A stretch of DNA of 64,000 bases, taken from contig JAQOOI010000062.1 in NCBI GenBank assembly GCA_028554645.1, forward strand, positions 682,001 to 746,000, written 5' to 3'. A program made the translations under genes and the position numbers. Source of the DNA: Omphalotus guepiniiformis (Eukaryota > Basidiomycota > Agaricomycetes > Agaricales > Omphalotaceae). Position 1 is the first letter of the stretch, and every line of letters begins with the position of its first letter. Under the pieces are notes generated by a model. It ran no database searches, was not told the DNA's origin, and saw only the letters and a program-made list of their open reading frames with translations. Shown here piece after piece: positions 31,627 to 41,876 of this stretch.

Positions 31627-33833
31627 ATGTATCATCAAAAAAATCCTGAAAGAACCAGCTCTAACACAATCGGCGGGATAGATGGGGGATGGTCAGTCAC
31701 TAGTCGCCGAAAGTCACTTCAAAATACAAACTCTCAGGGCGGCGGGACGCGAACTTCAAACTCACTCGGACGTAAAAACGAACAGAGACAGCGTCATTCT
31801 CTACCAGAAAAACCTAGACATACAGAAAGCGCGTTCGATACATCTGCATGGAGCGACGTTTCCTCAGGTTCAAATCTTCATGGCAGAATTGCCAGCAACC
31901 CTGTGGGAGCTGCCAGCGGGAATGATGATTGTTGGAACGACGACCAATGGGGCTCTGGCGATGGCTCTGGTAATCAATGGGGCTTTGGCGATGGCGATCA
32001 ATGGGGCTCTAGCGATGGCTGGGGCTCCGCTCCAGGAAATGGATGGAATACGGACGCTAACTTTGTTACCACGACCCCGGCTCCAGCTAGCAATGGAGGT
32101 TGGGCTAGTAATGTCAAAAATCCTTCAATGAATGATACCTACCGCGATCCTTCAGACTCGAATGTCACGTCGTCTCACGAGGATTTGGTGCACCTCACTT
32201 CCGCTCCCGAAGTTCAAGTTCATGCTGTCGTTGTCGATGTAGCAGGTGAACGAAGACCGACGATTGGCGATGCGGGGAAGAGGATGATCAAAGCGGCTTT
32301 GTCGATGCCGAATCGAGTATCTTCTAGAGACGCAAATCCTCGTATTCCGAAGGCTCAGGTTCCTCCGCCGCCATCATCCAATGACCCTGTCTCAACGACC
32401 TTCGAGGACCGTGCGCCTCTGAGCACAGGACATAGTGAGATGACGAGGAATTTCCTGCCCTCATGCTCCGAAGACGTGACTGAGAATAATCAGACTGAAG
32501 CTGAAGCTGGAACTGGGACAACTCTCGACGCGACGGAGAGGGTGAATACCTTCAAACAGATCATCACGTATGTCTTTCATTATCATTTCAATCTACCTCT
32601 CACTTCTAATGGCCACCGCTCACAGGCTAATGGCCAAAGCAAGCATCATAAAAACCGACTTACTCAAATACCAATCCAAATGTCAAGCATGGTCAAGTCA
32701 ACTGAATGCAGGCCCGGGCGCTTTACAGTCTACTCTGACACAATTTATTGCTATCCAGAAGAAGACCGAGGAACTCGAATCACGATACAATCAAACACTG
32801 AAAGAGTTAATGGGACTTCCGAATATCACAATCATCGATCAGCCAGGCCCACTTGTTGATGCTCCTGTTATCGATACCTCCCTGATTCAAGATTACATTG
32901 ATGAAGTTCAAGCATATCAATCAGAAATACATTCAATCTACATGCAATATCAAGCTGAGCCTGAGTTGCTGTTGTCCAGCGACAAAAACAATAAATTGGC
33001 CAATTGTCTTGATACCACCGAGCTCATTTCAGATCAGCAGGCTGGTCACACTGATGATCCCTCCTTGAAAATATTTGCTGACTGGAATGAGCTCAGTGTA
33101 CGGGCAGCTCGTTTAGGTCATTCTCTATCATGTGTAAAGGTTCAAGAGACATGGAAAGGCCAGGTGGAGGATGATATGCAGCTTGAATTTGAAGCTCAAT
33201 GTGAAGATTTTATTAATTGGGAGGGATCTGAAGATAATGTGAGTAACTCCTAGTATCAATACAGCTTCCACTAACACTTGCTACTTCAATGATCTAGTCA
33301 CAGTTACCAGTTTTACCAAATGTCATACATATAGAGATGTTCCAGGAATTCAAGGCCAAAGTTGAGAATAGAAGAAATGCTATTGTGGTGCTTCAAGAAG
33401 TGAATAACCACAAGAAGGAGATCATCACAAAGGTACAGTAATCTCTCAGATCTTGTTTAATACCTGTGAAAATCTTACTAAAATGCAAAAGATGGCAAAC
33501 CATCTCAGTCAACTGAGCACTTGGGAAGAAGAAAGAGCAAAATTGATATCTTATCTCAGAAGTCACGTAAACCTCACTCAAGACATGGAAAGAAGTGCAT
33601 TCTACCTAGTGAATTTGATCCTCAAGAAAGAGCTCTCACCTGCTCTTGAGGGTCTGAATGCTGAAATACATGCAACAATGTCAAGAAAACATGGAAATGC
33701 TTCACATTTGATTAATCAGAAGCTAGAAGAATTACTTTCACTCACTAAAGAAGTAAAAACAGTGGCCAATAAATGGGGAGAACAGTTTCAGGCTCTTGCT
33801 GAAGCTGCAGCCCAGAATGACTTGCTATCTTGA
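31627..33833 (+). CDS. GW/WG-rich, coiled-coil protein of unknown function
   Basis: Four exons join in frame: 31627 to about 32567, about 32626-33238, about 33298-33432 and about 33483-33833. The first 340 residues are disordered and Ser/Asn-rich, with a cluster of tryptophans next to glycine at residues 104-160 (DDQWGSGDGSGNQWGFGDGD, then QWGSSDGWGSAPGNGW and NGGWASN). The DNA behind it is an imperfect tandem repeat of AATGGGGCT(C/T)TGGCGATGG. The second half is alpha-helical, with heptad-like segments (IQKKTEELESRYNQTLKEL and ELLSLTKEVKTVANKW). GW/WG clusters of this kind bind Argonaute in plant and animal silencing proteins, but they also occur in unrelated disordered proteins. The Argonaute link is speculative. 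Confidence 0.7.
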
Positions 33834-34260
33834 ATGACACTGTAGAATATTTTGCCCGACTACTTACTTCATCACTGCAGACACATTACAAGGCTCCAAC
33901 ATACCTAGTTGACGTGGACATATATATACTGAATACATGGTATGTAACGGGCTGCAGCAGGACGTAATGAAGAAAGAATGGAGCAACTGGAAAAACGAAT
34001 AACTAACAAATGAATGGTATTAGTGGGTGAATATAAACAGTGATGTACCGGGAAAAAAACAGGCAACCCTGCGGCGCAAATCACTGACCATTATCCGCAG
34101 TGGATTGCAGTAAAAGAATCATCTGGTGTGCAATTAAAAGACATATCTATATAGGTAAGCTCGTGCAATGAGTGAATTGATGCAAATGTGACCCGAAATC
34201 GTACAAGCAGGAGTAAATACAAGCGTGAAACAAAGGCGTAGAAGATGAGGGTTCGCGAAG
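33834..34260. other. Convergent 3' intergenic region
   Basis: Some 430 bases between the stop of the GW-rich gene and the stop of the Mo25 gene, which face each other. No gene or repeat was seen. Confidence 0.4.
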
Positions 34261-35606
34261 TCAAAGACCCTGGATTTGAACAATGAGGAACTGCTTCTCG
34301 TCACTGAACTGCTCGTCTATAATAAGATGGTTTAGCTCTGACTATGCAGTGCGAGAGCGAATTTACGTACCATCCTTGTCGTTATGAAAGTTCTTGAGGA
34401 AGACGAGAAGTTTCTCTTTATTTCGTCGTAGAATGTTTTCAATCTGTGGTGGTTTCTTTGGATTGGCAACAAACACCTTGAACGTGCGTACGTATTCTGT
34501 CAGCGCCTCTGCCGCCCACATGTTACGCACAATGGAATCAGAAGTCCGTACCTTGAACACATGGAACGCCTCAAACTGAATGTTCTTGCTCTTGTCACGT
34601 AGTAGATTCATCATCATCTTCAAGTTGGCTTCACTCGCGATATATTGTGTCATGACATTGAAGTTGGCCCGGTCTAGCAGTATCTCGCCTAGTAGCTTGA
34701 GGGACTGTCGCTTTGTGACGTAATTTTCCGAGAGAATGAGCGTGGTGTACGAAGAGAAAAACTGGCAAAGCCTATCAGTGCATTGAAAGAGACATTAGGA
34801 GGCTCCAAAACGTACTCGATCGTAGTTCTTGTCCAGATAATCCGCTACCATCGGTTTATGGCGTGTAAGAGTTTCTTTCAGATTTGCGAATGCGTCACAG
34901 GATACTCCGAATGTTGTTTTGTCGATATAATGTGGAAAGTTGTAGAACCTGTGGCACAACAACCCCAACCCCTGAGAGACAATTACAAAAGGGTGACGCA
35001 TGCTACTCACTTCTCCGAATGTAATAGTATCTTGGCGAGCTGCTCGTGCCTCAACATCTCTTTCAGAATCATGCCAGTATTGAGGGCAACCTCCTCGTTC
35101 TCGTAGCCAGCCAATGTTGAGAAGATAACCTCCGGCTTCCCTGAGAGATACTCCACCGTCGGCCATCGTGAACCTATCTGCCGCCGGAGCAAGTTGTTGA
35201 ATATCTGAACGACATCCTTCCGCGATTCGAATTCAAAACGAGCGATGTTGAGGACGAGAAAGTGTAGGAGATCAGTGTTGTATGTTTCCTGCGCTAACTG
35301 CGCCACGACCTCAGGGAGAGGATCTGAGCTATGTTTCAACACCCCCTAGCCATGCAAGATTCATGTACAACCGAACGCACCACCATCGCCATATAGCATG
35401 GCTTTGATCTGCTGTAGATTCTTCGAAATCTCTTCGCTTGCCTGGTTTACTATGGGTCAGAAACTCCGACAGTCCATCTGCGAATCTTGACATACCCTTC
35501 TCCTTGTTTCTGAACCTGGTGCGCCAGTTTCCAACCGTGGTATAGCATCACGCAAGCCTCGCACAAGGTCTGGTGGTGTCCTCGTCTTTGTTTTGAAGAA
35601 GTTCAT
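34261..35606 (-). CDS. hymA: Mo25/HymA/CAB39-family scaffold protein
   Basis: Minus-strand gene from [20 protein letters not shown] at 35606 to VQIQGL at 34261, with five or six introns. The protein, about 330 residues, follows the Mo25 family end to end: the N-terminal KxRTPxxLVR block, [15 protein letters not shown], a middle block ([32 protein letters not shown]), [54 protein letters not shown] and [10 protein letters not shown]. Mo25 is an armadillo-like helical scaffold that activates STE20-type (GCK) kinases. In fungi it acts in the RAM/MOR network for polarity and septation. The length and conservation indicate an intact, functional gene. Confidence 0.93.
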
Positions 35607-36197
35607 AGTATAATTCGAGGAAGACTAAAGACTAGTGTGCCAGGCGATCAAGATGAAAAAGTAACGCGATAAGCGACGATAAAAGGCCGCGAAGAGAAGT
35701 CAAGTAAGCAAGTCAAGGGAGGAGGTTCGAATGGCAATTCGGCTGTTGTTTCCACTTTTAGTAAGTTCATCATCATCGGTTGACCCGGTCCGGAGTTGTC
35801 CAGGCCAGAAAGCTTTGTTCAGGGTGCACAACTGCAAAACCACAGTGCACAAAGAGTTCGTTCTATATCCCAACATTCTTTTTCTTTCTTGTACAGTTCT
35901 CATTACCCCGATTGCTCAAGCTCAACTAGCACTGTTCTACAAACCAAGTCACCCTAGACTTCCCTCTACTCGAGTACCTTAGGAGCACATCTCTAACGAT
36001 GCCATAGGAATGCTCATTCAGACGGCACAAAAGCAAATCTGAGATGAAAAAGGCCAGGGTTGCCACTCATTCCGCCGGGATGTTTGAAGATCCAATTTCA
36101 ATTTCTCCAAACATGCAACGTCATCAGGGTGCTCTGAGCGGTACTGAAAGTTACTGGACCCTAACTGGACCCCTGTGTGGAGCCCAATAGATGAGTT
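35607..36197. other. Intergenic region, promoter of the Mo25 gene
   Basis: About 590 bases between the lactonase stop and the Mo25 start. A short open frame at 35731-35982 overlaps frames on the other strand and is not convincing. Nothing else was seen. Confidence 0.4.
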
Positions 36198-37450
36198 TCA
36201 GAGCCATATGAAACTCGTCCGCGTAGGAATATCAAGGTTCCTAGCGACCTCCGTAAGGTTCCTTCCACCGTCAACCCTCCTATATACAACTGTCCCCGCT
36301 GTCCCGGCCACCCCTGAAGCAATAAGGAACTCGTCGCCACCATTGCTCTCCAGCCCAATCTCCATCCCTCGGATCTGGTCCAGTCCGGTGTAAACTTGCG
36401 TAAGAAGTTTAAGCCCTTCGTCCGGTTCGCCAGCATTGACGTGCTCGAAAATGGCAATCGAGTCTCCCTTGGGGTCTTGCACTCCCGTGTTTCGGTTGGA
36501 CACGTAGATGTATGGGACCTTGAATTGAGCGGTAGGTTTTGGGATAAGGATTTCGGCTGCTGCCCAGAGCGCGCCTGCAGGACCATCAGGTGGAATGATG
36601 GATACGTTTGCGATGATGGTAGAGGTCCCGTTGGGAGCAGCAGGTATGGGCTGAAGCGTCAATGTAGATGCCAATTCATGTATAGTGTACAGACGATCCT
36701 CATATATTCAGGTAATTCAGTCAAAGAGGAGTTCAAGGCAACAAGTAGGCGCACCATATATAGCAATATGCCGAGGTCCGCTTCCTTCTGGTTGAGGAAT
36801 CAGTCCAGTAATTTTCCAGTCTCCAGGTGCACCATTTTCAGTAAGTCTCCAGATCTTATCACCGCCCTGTCAAGACACATACACATGAACTCCAATTGCA
36901 CATGGTACTGGACACGAGAAAGTCATACAAGGTCGGGGACAAGAATCTCATCCTTGTACTCAAGCGCCATATGCGGATGCGAAACGCCGCCCTCAGGAGG
37001 CGGGAAAGTTATCACTGGGGCCGAACCATTGTCGAAGAATAACCCAGATTCATCAGTCGGTATGATACGCCCGTTTCCAGATCCATAATTCATGACGGCC
37101 ACTGGCCCAGTCGACAGAGCCGCGGCGAAAGCAGGACTATCGCCTTCAGAAGCGACAGTATCAACTGCTGCAGAAACCACACCGTGTGGTGTTACAGTGA
37201 ACGACTGCAAGCCACCAGCACTGTTCTCGTTTGTCGCACTGATGAAAATTAATTAGGATACCACGAGAGAGTGACATCAAATGTTTTCTTACTAGAATAT
37301 ACTCTTGTTCGTTATGTGAGGTGTGATCCAAGAAGGGTTGGCTCCGGAAGGGTATTGACCAAGCACGGAAAGACTTGATGCATCGGAATTGAACAGATAA
37401 GAGGCGATGAAGGTGTCGTAACCACCAGCAAGGATGGTGAAATTAACCAT
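36198..37450 (-). CDS. Seven-bladed beta-propeller lactonase (3-carboxymuconate cyclase-like)
   Basis: Minus-strand gene of four exons from MVNFTILAGGYDTFIASYLF at 37450 to TRTSFIWL at 36198, about 360 residues. Family markers are the GGY and NPSWI of the first blade, the loop ENSAGGLQSF, GDSPAFAAAL, GGVSHPHMALEYKDEILVPD, WRLTENGAPGDW, and late blades PYIYVSNRN and SIAIFEHV. The family comprises fungal 3-carboxy-cis,cis-muconate lactonising enzyme and bacterial 6-phosphogluconolactonase (YbhE). In fungi the first cyclises carboxymuconate in protocatechuate degradation. Many mushroom paralogues have unknown substrates. A CMD-hydrolase fusion, which would act further down such a route, lies about 14 kb away. 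A TATA box precedes the start. Confidence 0.85.
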
Positions 37451-37500
37451 GGCTAAGACGAGGGAAGGGGAATAGCGAGAGCAACAAATCTCGCGGGGTT

Positions 37501-37510
37501 TTATATATAA
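37501..37510 (-). promoter_or_regulatory. TATA box of the lactonase gene
   Basis: On the minus strand the sequence TATATATAAAAC lies about 50-60 bases upstream of the ATG at 37450, at a normal distance for a fungal core promoter. Confidence 0.5.
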
Positions 37511-37994
37511 TCTTCCTATGGAGCACGCGGTCACCGTCGACACGAAGTTGCTGTTGATCACGAGTTCGTGATGTGCCGGTGATTCCGCTCTCTCCAGTTA
37601 TAACTTATCATAATATATGTACCTTGCTACTTACTCATGTTCGATACAATGCTTTATTGGATGTCTTCTGATGGGAATGTACAAGAGTCCCAAAAGCCAG
37701 CAGCTACGCAATCAGCATAAATATCGGACTGCAAAAGTAAACTCTGGCGGTGATATGGACTGTAGCATGCATTGCCGCGCATTGACCTGACGCTGAAATG
37801 CCGGAGAAAAACGTGAATATAGGATCGATAGTTTCGGGTACGCCGAGTCTTTGCCATGATTCTAGCGCCATAGCAGCGCGGTATGATTTCTGTTTCATTA
37901 CTCTTAGTCCACATTACACTGTAGCACAAGGATAGAAATAAGAATGACCTTTCCGCCAAAAAAAAGCAGAAGAGTGATGCTGTTGACTAGAGGT
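37511..37994. other. Intergenic region upstream of the lactonase
   Basis: About 480 bases between the lactonase promoter and the F-box stop. Minus-strand open frames at 37654-37959 are not supported by splice sites or similarity. Nothing else was seen. Confidence 0.4.
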
Positions 37995-39041
37995 TTATCC
38001 TTGTTCATCATCGGACTCGGTTTCATACGGAAAGGCGACAACGTCCTCTTCCTGCAAAGGAAAAAAGCGCCAATTTACAGCACTAAGCCGCGGCGGTTTC
38101 GGGGTCGCATTCTTCTTCCTGGAGATCCATTCTTGTCGAAAGCTGTCGTCGCTATACATCAAGTTCATGCATTGATCGCATTCACCAGCCCATAAGTTCT
38201 CATTCGCTGAATCTTTATCGCGTAGGAGAAAGTTTCCAGTGCCCAGATCGCCAACGGTTAGATAGACGGCCTCAAGATTAGAGAGGCTTGAAAGTACTTT
38301 GGAGTAGTGAATCTATACGCCATGAGTTGAGTATACATATGCTAAAGTTCTTTTAAACTCACTGGAAGACCTTCACCATTCTCATACCTAATGTGTTTTG
38401 GGCCAGGCGCTTTGAAGCTGGGCACACAACATGCATAGCATAGCTCACACCAGACTCTCTGCTGTTGAAGTCGAAGGATCTTCAGAGCCGGAAAAGCCAT
38501 TGCAATACGTTGGAGGACGCTAGGAGAAGGCCAGGCAATTTCTCTGATCTCCACCTCTGGCAGAAGTGAAGCAGATTCAGAAAAAGAGAGTCCACTGAAG
38601 TTATTCGGGAGGAACAACGGCATTCCATCAACGTTGACGGGCTCAAACCGAATTTTGCGTAGACTCTTGAATCCTTCGATGTTCCAAAAAGAAACTCCCG
38701 GCAAAAGCTGTACACATATTTCTCTAGAGTAATACGCAACTGCGGTTGAGTGCATGCTAGCGCATAGATGACTGAGCAGCGTACCTCGTCCAAGACAACT
38801 TGATTTCAGAAAACACAATGTTCGACTCGAGTAAGTCGTCAGGCGACGTTACCCTCAGCCTAATGAACCAAGCCTCGAGCGCCAATGCCCTTGCTTGTTT
38901 AGATGTTAAGGAGAACGAGGCGAGTAAACCCCAACTTGGTTTCACGAGATCATCATCTTCCGAAGTAAATGGGTAGGGATAGCCGTAGAGCAAGTATAGT
39001 ATGATCTCTCTTAGTAGTTCAGCTGGGAGGGACTGAGACAT
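37995..39041 (-). CDS. F-box protein
   Basis: Minus-strand gene from MSQSLPAELLREIILYLLYG at 39041 to ETESDDEQG at 37995. The N-terminal LPAELLREIILYL with the following WGLLASFSLTSKQARALALE is an F-box-like motif, which recruits Skp1 in SCF ubiquitin ligases. Downstream, segments such as FKSLRKIRFEPVNV and RIAMAFPALKILRLQQQRVW look like irregular leucine-rich repeats for substrate binding. The C-terminal exon ends very acidic. Such F-box/LRR genes are expanded in mushrooms and evolve quickly, so the target cannot be guessed. Two or three introns interrupt the gene, and the middle exon borders are approximate. The start lies only 111 bp from the end of the oxidase gene. Confidence 0.75.
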
Positions 39042-39152
39042 TGAGAAGTCCGTTGTCTTCGGTAATCGCCGGCCGGGTGAGAGGTGTAGCTCTCACAGAC
39101 GCGCACCTGGGTGACTCAAGTACAGTACGCGCCCAGGCGCCATAGGAGACAT

Positions 39153-41383
39153 TTAAAAGAATGATTTGAGGATTGGAAATCTCGGCCGTATCAAGGTAGT
39201 ACACAACCCTTCCTTGTCCCACCGCTCCGATCCTACCCCCGCTGCAACAACGAACAAATCATTCTCATCATACTTTTTCTTGATTTCACTCAATCTGCCA
39301 TAATTTCCGCCATAAAAAGTCTTCTGGAAGTCTGGTTCTAGCCTGTCTCCCTCATTGGAGTATGACCCACTCTCAATTCCAATCAGGTCGTCGAAGAGAG
39401 GGAGCTGTGTCTTCGTGAATCTATGCGTTTGTGCATTTATCTCCTCTAATGATGCTTGGTCTGTCCACCGATTTACAAGGACAATATGCGACGCAAACAA
39501 GGATTCAGTACAAAATGAAGCGGCTGGAAGTACTAGGAGGTGCATAGTACAATGGACTGAATGCTTACATGCGTCTTCGCTGTTCGCCATTTTGGGTGAA
39601 CGGCAGAATCAAGCCTAGCGTTCTCGGCAACTTTTCCTGTCAATGATACAAGACGTCAGAGGGAACCATAACTCGGCGAATCATCTATTTACGAACCTCC
39701 AGCGACGAGATGGCCTAATATTCTATTTTGAACGAATGAAATTCAAACACGCAGAAATCTGGAAGTTGAACCTTACTGTTGTGCTCCGTTCTCCAGTAAG
39801 CGAGTATACATTGATCCAATCTCTTTCGGAGAATGTCTGTATGCACTCTCTGGCATGAGACGAGAACCCATGACGTAGTTTTTGCCGACGACATCGTCCG
39901 GGGTGAACAGTATATCGTTAATGAGGAACTCTCCACACTGAGATTGTATAGAAACCTCATCCAGCTGCTGGACATCAGCCAAAAATGGATCGAGAACAGG
40001 GATAGCGTCTTGCAAAGGAATCCGGGGAAAATATGTCGCAATGCTCATGAGGTATAAAGGTGGCGTAGATCCAGGAACCACCGCCGCCCAAAAATACTGT
40101 CCAGATTTATAAGGGTCGAGGTCGAAAATATGATGCGCATGTATGGCGGCAATTTCTCCCATAGTCGATGGTTTCGATGTGGTGACGTTGACACTGCAGA
40201 CGGTCGCATTGAAGGTTGGGTAGGTGCGGAAGGTCGCGGATACAATTACCCCCCAGCTGCCTGCGCCTCCACCCCGCAAAGCCCAGAATACTAGACAAAT
40301 TCGAATCAACATTATGAAAGCCATTGATGCGCTGTTTGAACTGACAGTCACTATTTTCGATCTCATTGGCCGTCAAAAGTTGACCATTGGCTACCACAAT
40401 GCTGAATTCTAGTTTTTTCTCAGCCAGTCTGACAAGTTATAAAGATAAGAAGAGCGTACCCAGAGCATTGTCTGATGCTAATCCGTACATTGGCGAAAGC
40501 GCCGAATGTCCGCCACCTTGGACATAACCTCCTGCTAGAACGACCGTGGCGGCAGTCCCGCCGACAAATATTCTACCTTGCTCTTTGGCAGCAACGTACA
40601 ATGATTTCAACGTAACACCACTTCCAACAGTCACTGCGGAGCCAAAATCTTGGTGGCCAATCAGAAAATGATCCGTAAAAGAAATGTTTTGCAAGGCGCG
40701 AGTTGAGATGAGGAGGGAGCTCTTCGCCGTTGAGCGTCCGAGATAGTCATGACCTGAAGCCTTGACCGCTAGGCGTAGGTTGTGTATCCTAGCAAAGTCA
40801 ACGCCCGCCTGAGAGAATATGTCAGTCAAAAACGCCACAATGTATAGAAGAGTTTCACCTGAATGTCCTCAGCCGTCTCCGCGATAACGGCGAGCAGAGG
40901 TACACGGCCTTGCTCACATATAGTGGAATTGCTGCGTAAGCATAGTGAAGGAGGTTCAGCATCATAGTCCTAGGTTGACACTGATGAGGCTCGGAAGAAC
41001 ACAACTCAAAAAACGATGAACCTGTTCAAAATTAACCTGGGAATACAGAAAGATCCAGGGTTAAAATTTCCCGCTACGAATCCTTACGAATCCCGGTGAT
41101 GTAGGCTCACCTGATTCATAGCTCCAGGAATATCTGCGCGAAACACAGCACTGAACCACTCAACATCTGTACAATTCCCGCTGGATAGATTATGGCAGTA
41201 CGCGGCTGAGGGCACCACACGCGCCAAACGCCCATTTACCGTTCTATTCAAGTCAATCCAAGCGTCTTGCGTAGGAAAATCGATGTCGCCTGGAATAGTT
41301 CTACAAACACTAGAGTTTCTGAGGGAATCTTGAAAAAATAAAGACAACAGGAGACCATAGATAGCTTGAAAGATGACTGGCAT
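39153..41383 (-). CDS. Secreted BBE-type FAD-linked oxidase
   Basis: Minus-strand multi-exon gene from MPVIFQAIYGLLLSLFFQDS at 41383, a signal peptide, to RPRFPILKSFF at 39153. The FAD-binding half has PLLAVIAETAEDIQAGVDFA, the AVKASGHDYLGRS histidine motif that holds FAD covalently in this family, LKSLYVAAKEQGRIFVGGTA and the GGYVQGGGHSALSPMYGLAS loop. The position of the second FAD-linking cysteine is occupied by V or Q (GGYVQGGG), so bicovalent attachment is doubtful. The C-terminus carries the BBE motif FYGGNYGRLSEIKKKYDEND followed by LFVVAAGVGSE. The family oxidises sugars, alcohols or alkaloid-like amines and often serves secondary metabolism. It is divergently arranged with the WD40 gene. 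Confidence 0.88.
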
Positions 41384-41876
41384 GATTTAAAGAGATCCTG
41401 GCGAATCAGGCATTCGATGGGGCATAAGACTGCAAAGGCATTCGAGGATTTCGACCCTTCGCACGCCGTTTATTTGGTACCTCTAGAGTCTAAACCATTT
41501 TCGTGCTCAACTGTCAGTGTCAGCAGGCTGACGCGAATGATGCGAGCCCGACGCGCACTGAAATGCCGCTGATAAGATAAGATTCAATTCTTTACTTCCG
41601 CTGCAGTCACGGTGCGTGCTTATAGCACTTCAGTACCAGCTTCCGGAGCTTTTATTGTCGCGCCCTGGGCGCCCCGGTCCATATCAAACCGTGCAGGATC
41701 CACTTTCCTGAAACGAGTAACTGTTCATCAATTCAATTCAACGTGTACATTGACGAACTTATTCGTAGGTGAACAAGGTATGCTCTACTGTGTCTATTGC
41801 GTTGACATGGTAAACCCAGCTGATAGAAAATTTAAGCCCGGAAAGTCATCTGACTTGTCGGACTGGCTAATCTTAT
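41384..41876. other. Divergent promoter region, oxidase/WD40 gene
   Basis: Some 490 bases between two oppositely directed genes; both promoters must lie here. Plus-strand open frames inside it lack similarity. No clear TATA was found for either gene. Confidence 0.4.

Noticed and set aside
36396..37088. A 230-codon plus-strand frame
   Set aside because: It is the antisense shadow of the lactonase gene, which has conserved propeller motifs on the minus strand.
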